Of a stretch of DNA of 58,608 bases, positions 8,253-15,736 are shown piece by piece. Location of the stretch: positions 1-58,608 of the forward strand of contig CANGFT010000020.1 of the NCBI GenBank assembly GCA_947453205.1, read 5' to 3'. The DNA is from Beijerinckiaceae bacterium. Lineage in GTDB: Bacteria; Pseudomonadota; Alphaproteobacteria; Rhizobiales; Beijerinckiaceae. The position numbers were made by a program, and so were the translations under genes. The notes under the pieces are model-generated. The model saw only the letters and a list, made by a program, of their open reading frames with translations. It was not told the DNA's origin and did no database searches. Within the stretch, counting starts at the first letter, position 1. Every line of letters starts with the position of its first letter.

Positions 8253-8759
8253 ATGCCGTCCTTTCGCACGACCCGCCATGTGCGCCATTCGGCCGCAGAT
8301 ATGTTCGCCCTCGTCGCCGACGTCGAGGCCTATCCCAAATTCCTGCCGCTCTGTCAGGGCCTGCGCGTGCGCCGCCGCCTCACCAACGACAGGGGGCTTG
8401 AGGTCATCCTGGCCGAAATGGACGTGGGCTACCGCGCGATCCGCGAGACCTTCACCAGCCGCGTGACCCTTGACCGCGACAACCTCGCGATTCTCGTTGA
8501 ATATGTGGAAGGGCCCTTCCAGCAGCTCGAAAATCGCTGGACCTTCCGCGATGACGACAAGGGCGCGCAGGCCTGCAACGTCGAGTTCTTCATCGACTAC
8601 GAATTCCGCAGCCGCACCCTCGGCCTGCTCATGGGGTCGATGTTCGACACGGCCTTCCGAAAATTCTCCGAGGCCTTCGAGAAGCGCGCCGACTATGTCT
8701 ATGGCCGCGCCCGGCCAGCCATCACCTCACCCAAGCCCGCCCCGGCGGAAGAAGCCTGA
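8253..8759 (+). CDS. ratA: RatA/Coq10-family START-domain protein
   Basis: 168-residue polyketide-cyclase/START-fold protein. The N-terminus MPSFRTTRHVRHSAADMF, the VADVEAYPKFLPLC segment (about 25-38) and the late FIDYEFRSR...LMGSMFD stretch are diagnostic of the RatA/Coq10 family. Members either bind ubiquinone in respiration (Coq10) or were described in E. coli as a 70S-ribosome-association inhibitor (RatA); the Coq10-like role seems more likely here. The ATG at 8253 is chosen over one 30 bases upstream because homologues start at this motif. In many alphaproteobacteria it lies directly between lipA and cinA; here a P-loop gene precedes it and a gentisate dioxygenase follows. Confidence 0.9.
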   Translation: MPSFRTTRHVRHSAADMFALVADVEAYPKFLPLCQGLRVRRRLTNDRGLEVILAEMDVGYRAIRETFTSRVTLDRDNLAILVEYVEGPFQQLENRWTFRDDDKGAQACNVEFFIDYEFRSRTLGLLMGSMFDTAFRKFSEAFEKRADYVYGRARPAITSPKPAPAEEA

Positions 8760-8836
8760 TCGCCCCTGACTTGACGCGAAGGCGTGACGGCCGCAGCCTT
8801 CCAAGCTGATTGCAGAACACAGAGGAGACCGACCCG

Positions 8837-9871
8837 ATGTCGAACGCCGCCACCCAGACGCCCGAACTTGCGGTCTTTTCAAAGGACATCCGCTCGCTCG
8901 GCCTCAACCCGCTCTGGGAGCGCACCGTTTCTCAGAAACCAGGTTCACCCTGCCAGCCAACCCATTGGAAATGGGACAATTTAAAGCCTCAGCTTCTGCG
9001 GTCCTGCGATCTCATCGGCACCAAGGACGCCGACCGGCGCGTCTTGATGCTCGAGAACCCGCAGATGCCCGGCTCCAGCTTCATCGCCAACACGCTCTTC
9101 ACGGGCCTGCAGATCATCCTGCCCGGCGAGATCGCCGCCGCCCATCGCCACACGCCCAACGCCCTGCGTTTCGTGGTGGAGGGCGAGGGGGCCTATACCT
9201 CTGTCAATGGCGAGCGGGTGATGATCCACCCCGGCGATTTCATCGTGACGCCCAACTGGGCCTGGCACGACCACGGGAACATCGGCGAGGGGCCGGTTGT
9301 GTGGATGGACGGTCTCGATTCCGCCTTCACGAAATTCTTCGGCGCGACGTTCCGGGAGGATTACCCCGGCGAGACCCAGCCCCTCTATCGCACGGAGGGC
9401 GATTCCGCCGCCGCCTTCGGCGCAGCCTTGCTGCCGGTGGATTACAATGAGAACGCCCCCGCCTCGCCGCTGTTGAAATATCCCTACGCCCGCACCCGCG
9501 AGGCCCTGCATCATCTGCACAAATCGCAGCCCCTGCACGCCTGCCACGGGGTGAAGCTGCGCTACGCCAATCCGGCCAATGGCAAATATCCCTTTCCCAC
9601 CATGGCCGCCTTCATGCAGTTCCTGCCCAGAGGCTTCGCGGGCAAGGCCTGGCGCACGACCGAGAACATCGTCTTCAATGTGGCCGAAGGGTCGGGCGTG
9701 GCGCTGGTGGCGGGCGAGCGGTTCGCCTTCTCGCCCCATGACGTCTTCGTGGTCCCCTCATGGTGCGACTTCGCCTTCGAGGCGAAGGAGGACTGCGTGA
9801 TCTTCAGCTATTCGGACCGCGCCGCGCAGGAGGCCCTGGGCTTCCATCGCGAAGAGGCGCTGTCAGCCTGA
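8837..9871 (+). CDS. Gentisate 1,2-dioxygenase
   Basis: 344-residue double-cupin, Fe(II)-dependent ring-cleaving enzyme that converts gentisate to maleylpyruvate. The first cupin carries the metal-binding HRHTPNALRFVVEGEGAYT pattern (about 105-123) followed by PGDFIVTPNWAWHDHGN. The C-terminal cupin is degenerate (AGERFAFSPHDVFVVPSW), as in the family. GAGGAGA lies 8 bases before the ATG at 8837, which favours this start over one nine codons upstream. The next pathway enzymes, maleylpyruvate isomerase and fumarylpyruvate hydrolase, are not adjacent. The gene splits the conserved ratA-cinA neighbourhood, which suggests insertion. Its 3' end overlaps the convergent cinA end by 9 bases. Confidence 0.88.
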   Translation: MSNAATQTPELAVFSKDIRSLGLNPLWERTVSQKPGSPCQPTHWKWDNLKPQLLRSCDLIGTKDADRRVLMLENPQMPGSSFIANTLFTGLQIILPGEIAAAHRHTPNALRFVVEGEGAYTSVNGERVMIHPGDFIVTPNWAWHDHGNIGEGPVVWMDGLDSAFTKFFGATFREDYPGETQPLYRTEGDSAAAFGAALLPVDYNENAPASPLLKYPYARTREALHHLHKSQPLHACHGVKLRYANPANGKYPFPTMAAFMQFLPRGFAGKAWRTTENIVFNVAEGSGVALVAGERFAFSPHDVFVVPSWCDFAFEAKEDCVIFSYSDRAAQEALGFHREEALSA

Positions 9872-10363
9872 GCGCGCTTCGAAGAGATCAAGCGCGCAGA
9901 GCAGGGCGGCGCGGCGGACCTCCGCCCGCCCCAGATCGCCGAACCGCTTCTCGATGGCCAGAGTCTCGCCCCCGCGCCGGGCGCAGGCGAAATGGACGAG
10001 GCCGACCGGCTTGTCGGCGGTGCCGCCGCCGGGGCCTGCGATCCCCGTTATCGCGACAGCCACATGGGCGCGCGAATGGGCGAGCGCGCCTTCGGCCATG
10101 GCCCTTGCGACGGGCTCGCTCACCGCGCCATGGGCCGTCAGCAAGGCCTCGGGCACGCCGAGCATGGCCTGCTTGGCCTCATTGGAATAGGTGACGAAGC
10201 CACGGTCGACGACCGCCGATGAGCCCGCGATCGCCGTCAGGAGCGCGCTGACGAGCCCGCCCGTGCAGGATTCAGCCGTGGCCACCATCTCCCCCCTCGC
10301 GCCATAGGCTTTGATGAGGGCTGCGGCGCGGTCGAGAAGGGCGGCGTCGAAGGGTGAGGGCAT
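9863..10363 (-). CDS. pncC: CinA-family nicotinamide-nucleotide amidase
   Basis: 166-residue stand-alone CinA C-terminal domain, which hydrolyses NMN to nicotinic acid mononucleotide in NAD salvage. Diagnostic motifs are ATAESCTGGL (with the catalytic-type Ser, about 28-37), the VTYSNEAKQAMLGV segment and ITGIAGPGGGTADKPVG (about 104-120). The MoaB-like N-terminal domain of full CinA is absent, as in PncC-type proteins. It lies downstream of ispDF on the same strand, separated by a 241-base gap that contains GC-rich hairpins, a common order in Hyphomicrobiales. Confidence 0.93.
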   Translation of the reverse strand: MPSPFDAALLDRAAALIKAYGARGEMVATAESCTGGLVSALLTAIAGSSAVVDRGFVTYSNEAKQAMLGVPEALLTAHGAVSEPVARAMAEGALAHSRAHVAVAITGIAGPGGGTADKPVGLVHFACARRGGETLAIEKRFGDLGRAEVRRAALLCALDLFEARSG

Positions 10364-10466
10364 CTATTTTCTCTTGTGGCATGATGGCGTCGACACATCG
10401 CCAGCGCGTTGCGCTTTTGATCGGCGCAATGCTCCCAAGGCCCCACGCCCCCCACCCCGTCCGCTG

Positions 10467-10511
10467 GCGCGTCCGACCCTCCCCACAGGGGGGAGGGTAT
10501 TGTGGACGCGC
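10467..10511. repeat. Long GC-rich hairpin (REP-like)
   Basis: Two nested inverted repeats, GCGCGTCC (10467-10474) with GGACGCGC (10504-10511) and ACCCTCCCC (10476-10484) with GGGGAGGGT (10490-10498), form a stable 17-bp stem with a small internal loop. There is no T-run on either side, so a rho-independent terminator is unlikely. CCCTCCCC/GGGGAGGG palindromes of this kind recur in Hyphomicrobiales genomes as dispersed repeats, from memory. Confidence 0.6.
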
Positions 10512-10524
10512 AATGTCAGCAGCC

Positions 10525-10562
10525 CCCCTCCTCCTTGTGGGGAGGGGTTAGGGGTGGGGGTT
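10525..10562. repeat. Second GC-rich palindrome (REP-like)
   Basis: CCCCTCC (10525-10531) pairs with GGAGGGG (10541-10547), extended inward by CC/GG around a TTGT loop, and is followed by TTAGGGGTGGGGGTT. The GGGGAGGGGTTAGGGGTGGGG signature resembles widespread rhizobial dispersed palindromes. Together with the neighbouring hairpin it fills most of the 241-base ispDF-cinA gap; otherwise I see no gene in 10364-10604. Confidence 0.55.
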
Positions 10563-10604
10563 GTGAGGCGCTGATCGTGAGCCATTTCGCTGCGATGAAT
10601 AGGG

Positions 10605-11807
10605 TCAAGACGGCAGGCGCACGGTCGCCAGCGCCATGGCGGCGACGCCTTCGCGGCGGCCGGTGAAGCCGAGTTGTTCGGAGGTGGTGGCCTTCACCGC
10701 CACGCGGGAGACATCCACGCCCATGATCTGCGCAAGCTTCGCCCGGATGGCGTCGCGATGGGGGCCGACCTTGGGCGCCTCGCAGATCACGGTTCCGTCC
10801 ACATGGGCGATCATGCCGCCGCGCTCGCGCACCCTCTGGGCGGCATGGCGCAGGAAGATGTCGGAGGGCGCGCCCTTCCACTGGGGATCGGAGGGGGGGA
10901 AATGGGCGCCGATGTCCCCATCCGCCAGCGCGCCGTAGATGGCGTCGGTCACCGCATGCATGAGCACATCCGCATCGGAATGGCCGAGCAGGCCCCTGGT
11001 GTGGGGGATCGACACGCCGCCAAGCCAGATCTGGTCGCCCTCGGTGAAGGCGTGGACGTCGAAGCCCTGGCCCGTGCGGATGTCCAGCAATTGACCCATC
11101 ATCCGCGCTTCGGCGGCGGCGAAATCCTCGGGATTGGTCACCTTCATATTCGCTGCGTCTCCCTCGAAGACATGGACCGCATGGCCCGCCCATTCCGCCA
11201 CGGCGCCATCGTCGGTCAACTCCATCTGTCCCGTCGAGGCGGCGAGCTTGTGGGCGGTCGCTATCAGCGCGTAGCGGAAGGCTTGCGGGGTCTGGACGGC
11301 GCGCAGGCTGGCGCGCGGCGGCGTCGATTCGATCCGCCCGCCAGCGTCGACCTGCTTGATCGTATCGGTGACGGCGAGGCCCGGCACGGCGGCGCCATGG
11401 GTCTGCGCCGCGGCGATGGCGCGTGCGATGAGCGCCGGGCTTGCGAAGGGACGGGCGCAATCGTGGATCAGCACGAGATCCGGAGCCACGCCCGCCAGAG
11501 CCTCGAGCCCGGCCTTGACGCTCGCCTGCCGGGTCGCGCCGCCCGCGACCGGCTCCAGCAGGGCTTGCTGCGCGGCGGGGTTTAGCCGCGCCACGGCGGC
11601 GTCATAGAGGGCGCGGTCGTCGGGATGGATGGTCACGAGCATGCGGGCCTGCGGGGCGCCTGCATGGAGGGCGCGCAAGGCATGGGTGATGATCGGCTCG
11701 CCCGCCAGGGTGCGGTACTGCTTGGGGAGGCCCTCGCCAGCGCGGGAGCCCCGGCCGGCGGCGACCACGACAATGGCGACAGAGGAGGGAGTGGGGGCAG
11801 GCGTCAT
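10605..11807 (-). CDS. ispDF: Bifunctional IspD/IspF, MEP isoprenoid pathway
   Basis: 400-residue fusion of CDP-ME synthase (IspD, about residues 1-240) and MECDP synthase (IspF, about 245-400). IspD shows the nucleotide-binding [19 protein letters not shown] pattern. IspF shows the zinc-binding GFDVHAF and [17 protein letters not shown] motifs plus the GDIGAHFPP loop. The fusion is common in alphaproteobacteria. The ATG at [10 protein letters not shown] is chosen because the Rossmann strand follows at once; in-frame ATGs exist 24 codons upstream, and neither has a strong ribosome-binding site. It makes precursors for the hopanoid and quinone genes represented elsewhere in the window, and it is divergent from dusB. 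Confidence 0.93.
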   Translation of the reverse strand: MTPAPTPSSVAIVVVAAGRGSRAGEGLPKQYRTLAGEPIITHALRALHAGAPQARMLVTIHPDDRALYDAAVARLNPAAQQALLEPVAGGATRQASVKAGLEALAGVAPDLVLIHDCARPFASPALIARAIAAAQTHGAAVPGLAVTDTIKQVDAGGRIESTPPRASLRAVQTPQAFRYALIATAHKLAASTGQMELTDDGAVAEWAGHAVHVFEGDAANMKVTNPEDFAAAEARMMGQLLDIRTGQGFDVHAFTEGDQIWLGGVSIPHTRGLLGHSDADVLMHAVTDAIYGALADGDIGAHFPPSDPQWKGAPSDIFLRHAAQRVRERGGMIAHVDGTVICEAPKVGPHRDAIRAKLAQIMGVDVSRVAVKATTSEQLGFTGRREGVAAMALATVRLPS

Positions 11808-11887
11808 CGTGTCGGTCACCAACTCGGCAAGGTCTGATTGTGTCGCCGGTTTCCCGTTCTGCGTCAAACCTCGCGACATTGATCTTA

Positions 11888-11915
11888 TTGCGCGGTGCAC
11901 AAAAATGACTATGGT
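11888..11915 (+). promoter_or_regulatory. Possible promoter for dusB-ntrBC
   Basis: TTGCGC (11888-11893) and TATGGT (11910-11915) are 16 bases apart, immediately upstream of the dusB ATG at 11922. Both hexamers are imperfect and the leader would be very short, so this is a weak candidate. No other convincing promoter is visible in the ispDF-dusB gap. Confidence 0.22.
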
Positions 11916-11921
11916 ATAGGC

Positions 11922-12944
11922 ATGTCGCTGGATGCTGAAATTTTAGGCGCCCCCCTGCGCATCGGGTCGATCGAATTGCAGGGATGCGCGGTGCTCGCCC
12001 CCATGTCCGGCGTCACGGATGTGGCCATGCGGCGCATCAGCGCAAGGTTCGGCGCTTCGCTCGTCGTCACGGAGATGGTGGCTTGCGACGATTATGTGCG
12101 CGGCGAGGAAGAGAGCCGCGTGCGCGCCGAGGGGGCGGGGCTGGATCTGCATGTCGTGCAGATCGCCGGTTGCGATCCCCATTGGATGGGCGAGGCCGCG
12201 CGTCTGGCGGAGGCCTCCGGCGCCTCGGTCATCGACATCAACATGGGCTGTCCGGCCAAGCGCGTCACCGGGGGCTATGCGGGGTCGGCCCTGATGCGCG
12301 ACCCTGATCTCGCCCTGCGGCTCATAGAGGCGACGGTCGGGGCGGTGTCGATCCCCGTCACCCTCAAGACAAGGCTGGGCTGGGATGAGCGCAGCCTCAA
12401 TGCAGCCGATCTCGCCCGCCGCGCCGAACAGGCGGGGGTGCAGCTCGTGACCATTCATGGGCGCACCCGCTGCCAGTTCTACAAGGGCTCCGCCGATTGG
12501 CGCGCGATCCGCAGCGTTGTGGAGGCTGTGTCGGTTCCGGTCGTGGCCAATGGCGATTGCGGGTCTCTCGCCGACGCGAAGGCCATGATGGAGGCCTCTG
12601 GCGCCGCCGGGGTGATGATCGGCCGGGCGGCTCTTGGCAGGCCATGGCTTGTCGGCGAGATCGCAGCCGGCCTCTCCGGCGCTCCGTTCAAGGCGCCTTC
12701 CCAGGGGGCGCGGTGCGAGGCGGCTCTGGAGCATTACGAAGGCCTGCTGCGGCTCTTTGGCGAGCGGGCGGGCCTGCGCCATGCGCGCAAGCATCTAGCC
12801 GCCTATGCGGACCATGCCCGCCCTGATGACGGCCCCGGCGCGGCGCGGGATCGGCTGCGCCTTGTCACAAGCGAAGACATCCACGAGGTGCGCCGTCTGA
12901 TCGCGCAGCTCTTCAAAGATACGCCAGATGCGGAGGCCGCCTGA
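11922..12944 (+). CDS. dusB: tRNA-dihydrouridine synthase DusB (NifR3)
   Basis: 340-residue FMN-dependent TIM-barrel enzyme that reduces uridines in tRNA D-loops. It carries [14 protein letters not shown] (FMN contact) near the N-terminus, the catalytic Cys in [22 protein letters not shown] (about residues 107-128) and the [18 protein letters not shown] loop. It is the first gene of the dusB(nifR3)-ntrB-ntrC array well known from Rhodobacter and rhizobia. Its stop is 1 base before the ntrB ATG, so the two are co-transcribed and probably translationally coupled. Confidence 0.95.
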   Translation: MSLDAEILGAPLRIGSIELQGCAVLAPMSGVTDVAMRRISARFGASLVVTEMVACDDYVRGEEESRVRAEGAGLDLHVVQIAGCDPHWMGEAARLAEASGASVIDINMGCPAKRVTGGYAGSALMRDPDLALRLIEATVGAVSIPVTLKTRLGWDERSLNAADLARRAEQAGVQLVTIHGRTRCQFYKGSADWRAIRSVVEAVSVPVVANGDCGSLADAKAMMEASGAAGVMIGRAALGRPWLVGEIAAGLSGAPFKAPSQGARCEAALEHYEGLLRLFGERAGLRHARKHLAAYADHARPDDGPGAARDRLRLVTSEDIHEVRRLIAQLFKDTPDAEAA

Positions 12945-12945
12945 C

Positions 12946-14073
12946 ATGGCGCTGAACCTGAAACCCAAATCTTTCGCCGTCGATCCCGGCGAATTGCTCA
13001 ACGCGCTTCCCTATCCCATCCTCACCATCAGCCCGGAGGGCAGGGTGGCGGACGCCAACGCCGCTTCGGAGGGGTTTTTCGAGATGAGCCGCGCCATGCT
13101 GGTGCGCCGCAGCCTCGAAGAGATCCTGCCCTTCGGATCGCCGCTTCTGGGCCTTGTCGATTATGTCCGCAAACGCGGCGCGACCGTGAACGAGTATCGG
13201 GTCGATCTGGGCACGCCGAAAATCGGGATGGAGCGGGTGGTCGACATTCACGCCTGCCCGGCCCCCGGAGGCGCCGAAGGCGTAATCATTATGCTTCAAG
13301 AGCGTACAATTGCCGATAAAATGGACAGGCAATTGACGCATCGAGGGGCAGCCCGATCGGTCTCCGCCATGGCCAGCATGCTGGCTCATGAGATCAAGAA
13401 CCCTCTCTCAGGCATTCGCGGCGCCGCACAATTGCTGGAAATGTCGGTGCCCGATGAGGACCGCACGCTGACCCGCCTCATCTGCGACGAGACTGACCGC
13501 ATCGTGAAGCTCGTCGACCGCATGGAGGTCTTCTCGGACGAGCGCCCCGTGGAGCGCGAACAGGTCAACATCCATTCGGTGCTGGACCATGTGAAGCGGG
13601 TCGCGCAGGCCGGTTTCGGCCGCCATATCCGCTTTCTCGAGGTCTATGACCCCTCGCTTCCCCCGGTCTGGGCCAATCGCGACCAGCTGATTCAAGTCTT
13701 TTTGAACCTTGTGAAAAACGCCTCCGAAGCCATCGGCGAGGACGCGATCGAGGGCGAGATCGAACTCACCACCGCCTTCAAGCCGGGCGTGCGGCTGAAG
13801 ACCACAGCTTCCGCCAAACCTGTCAGCCTGCCGCTCGAATTCTGCGTGCGGGACAATGGTCCCGGCGTCTCCCCGAACATCGCCGAACATCTCTTTGATC
13901 CCTTCGTGACGAACAAGGCGTCCGGAACTGGCCTTGGTCTTGCACTCGTCGCAAAGATCATTGGCGACCACGGCGGCATCATCGAATGTGAGTCTCATCC
14001 GCGTCGGACAACCTTCCGGGTTCTGATGCCGATGTATTCCCAGATGGATGGCCGGGCGGGCGCAGCTGAGTGA
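12946..14073 (+). CDS. ntrB: Nitrogen regulation sensor kinase NtrB
   Basis: 375-residue cytosolic histidine kinase that phosphorylates or dephosphorylates NtrC according to nitrogen status relayed by PII. There is an N-terminal PAS domain (about 15-120), a dimerisation/phosphoacceptor domain with the H-box [10 protein letters not shown] (His148), an N-box [10 protein letters not shown], and the ATP-binding DNGPGVSP and GTGLGLALV glycine boxes. No membrane segment is seen, as expected for NtrB. The start at [10 protein letters not shown] is chosen because it begins 1 base after the dusB stop. It is followed by ntrC 47 bases later. Confidence 0.96.
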   Translation: MALNLKPKSFAVDPGELLNALPYPILTISPEGRVADANAASEGFFEMSRAMLVRRSLEEILPFGSPLLGLVDYVRKRGATVNEYRVDLGTPKIGMERVVDIHACPAPGGAEGVIIMLQERTIADKMDRQLTHRGAARSVSAMASMLAHEIKNPLSGIRGAAQLLEMSVPDEDRTLTRLICDETDRIVKLVDRMEVFSDERPVEREQVNIHSVLDHVKRVAQAGFGRHIRFLEVYDPSLPPVWANRDQLIQVFLNLVKNASEAIGEDAIEGEIELTTAFKPGVRLKTTASAKPVSLPLEFCVRDNGPGVSPNIAEHLFDPFVTNKASGTGLGLALVAKIIGDHGGIIECESHPRRTTFRVLMPMYSQMDGRAGAAE

Positions 14074-14120
14074 GTTGAGTGCGTGAACTTGCCGTCCGTT
14101 GAAACCAGGAGATGAGCCGA

Positions 14121-15611
14121 ATGGCGACTGGAAACATCCTCGTTGCCGATGACGACGCAGCCATCCGCACGGTCATCAGTCAGGCTCTTGCGCGCGCCGG
14201 CTATGATGTGCGCGTCACAGGCGTCGCGGGAACCCTCTGGCGCTGGGTTCAGGCGGGGGAGGGTGATCTCGTCATCACCGATGTCGTCATGCCCGACGAA
14301 AACGCTTTCGAGCTCCTGCCGCGCATCAAGAAGCTGAGGCCGGATCTGCCGATCATCGTCATGAGCGCGCAGAACACCTTCATGACCGCCATCAAGGCGT
14401 CGGAGGGCGGCGCCTATGACTATCTGCCCAAGCCCTTCGACCTCAAGGAGCTGCTGGCCATCGTCGGCCGCGCCATGGCGGAGCCGCGCAGCCGCCCGGC
14501 GCGCGAGGTGGTCGAGGAGCTCGAGGGCATGCCGCTGGTGGGGCGTTCGCCCGCCATGCAGGAGATCTACCGCACCCTCGCGCGCCTCATGCAGACCGAC
14601 CTCACGGTGATGATCACCGGCGAGTCCGGCACGGGCAAGGAGCTCGTGGCGCGCGCGCTGCATGACTATGGCAAGCGGGCCAAGGGCCCCTTCGTCGCCA
14701 TCAACATGGCGGCGATCCCGCGCGACCTCATCGAAAGCGAGCTCTTCGGCCATGAGAAGGGGGCCTTCACCGGCGCCAACGCCCGTTCAGCCGGCCGCTT
14801 CGAGCAGGCCGAGGGGGGAACGCTCTTCCTCGATGAAATCGGCGACATGCCCATGGAGGCGCAGACGCGCCTGCTGCGCGTCCTCCAGCAGGGCGAATAC
14901 ACCACCGTCGGTGGGCGCAGCCACATCAAGACCAATGTGCGGATCGTGGCGGCGACCAACAAGGATCTGCGCATCCTGATCCAGCAGGGCCTGTTCCGCG
15001 AGGATCTCTTCTTCCGCCTGAACGTCGTGCCCCTGCGCCTGCCGCCCCTGCGTGAACGCTCCGAGGACATTCCGGACCTCGTGCGCCACTTCTTCAAGGT
15101 GGCGGCGGCGGAGGGCTTGCCGCTCAAGCATATGGAAGGCGCCGCCCTCGAACGCATGAAGCGTTACCGCTGGCCCGGCAACATCCGCGAGCTTGAAAAC
15201 CTGATCCGTCGCCTCGCCGCCCTCTATCCGCAGGAGACGATTTCCGACCAGTTGATCGAGCTTGAGCTGGGCGCTGACGCGCCGCTTCTGTCGGGCGCGG
15301 CGCGCATGCCGGCGAATGGCCCTGCGCCCGCCGCTCCTGCGCCGACAGAGTCGAACGCCGACGATTCAAGCCTGTCGCTCTCCGTCGAACATCACCTCAA
15401 TGCGCTGTTCAAGGAATTTGGCGATCAACTGCCCCCTCCAGGCCTCTATCACCGCATCCTTCGAGAGATTGAATATCCTTTGATTTCAGCTGCTTTGGCG
15501 GCGACGCGAGGAAATCAGATCAAGGCTGCCGAGCTGCTGGGGCTCAATCGAAACACCCTGCGCAAGAAGGTGCGCGACCTCGATGTGCGGTTGATGCGGG
15601 CGCCGAGGTGA
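14121..15611 (+). CDS. ntrC: Nitrogen regulator NtrC (sigma-54 activator)
   Basis: 496-residue response regulator. The receiver domain has the phosphoacceptor Asp54 ([10 protein letters not shown]). The AAA+ domain has Walker A GESGTGKE, the sigma-54-contacting GAFTGA loop ([10 protein letters not shown]), Walker [14 protein letters not shown] and an arginine-finger region [18 protein letters not shown]. The C-terminal Fis-type helix-turn-helix is [22 protein letters not shown] lies about 9 bases before the second ATG (14121), so that start is preferred over the ATG at 14112. It activates sigma-54 promoters under nitrogen limitation; the formamidase promoter at 22.47 kb is a plausible target. 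Confidence 0.96.
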   Translation: MATGNILVADDDAAIRTVISQALARAGYDVRVTGVAGTLWRWVQAGEGDLVITDVVMPDENAFELLPRIKKLRPDLPIIVMSAQNTFMTAIKASEGGAYDYLPKPFDLKELLAIVGRAMAEPRSRPAREVVEELEGMPLVGRSPAMQEIYRTLARLMQTDLTVMITGESGTGKELVARALHDYGKRAKGPFVAINMAAIPRDLIESELFGHEKGAFTGANARSAGRFEQAEGGTLFLDEIGDMPMEAQTRLLRVLQQGEYTTVGGRSHIKTNVRIVAATNKDLRILIQQGLFREDLFFRLNVVPLRLPPLRERSEDIPDLVRHFFKVAAAEGLPLKHMEGAALERMKRYRWPGNIRELENLIRRLAALYPQETISDQLIELELGADAPLLSGAARMPANGPAPAAPAPTESNADDSSLSLSVEHHLNALFKEFGDQLPPPGLYHRILREIEYPLISAALAATRGNQIKAAELLGLNRNTLRKKVRDLDVRLMRAPR

Positions 15612-15628
15612 TCCTTCCCGGTTGAAAA

Positions 15629-15657
15629 CCGCGCCTTTCTGCAATTTAAGGGCGCGG
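15629..15657 (+). other. Hairpin between ntrC and ntrY
   Basis: CCGCGCC (15629-15635) and GGCGCGG (15651-15657) are a perfect 7-bp inverted repeat 18 bases after the ntrC stop. Only CTT follows, so it is at best a weak terminator or attenuator separating ntrBC from ntrYX expression. Confidence 0.4.
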
Positions 15658-15678
15658 CTTCTCAAAAATGTCGTAATC

Positions 15679-15694
15679 TGGCAACACCGTTGTA
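15679..15694 (+). promoter_or_regulatory. Sigma-54-like -24/-12 element upstream of ntrY
   Basis: TGGCAACACCGTTGTA has GG and the -12 position spaced by 10 bases as in sigma-54 promoters, but the -12 dinucleotide is GT rather than GC. It would start transcription about 30 bases before the ntrY ATG. Given the NtrC gene immediately upstream this is tempting, but the match is imperfect. Confidence 0.28.
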
Positions 15695-15736
15695 TCTTGG
15701 CCACGTTTGACGCGGCCGGACGTGTAGCCAGGACAT

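Noticed and set aside
8837..9871. Gentisate enzyme and the FAH gene at 40.8 kb as one gentisate operon
   Set aside because: They are 31 kb apart with unrelated genes between, so a shared operon cannot be claimed.
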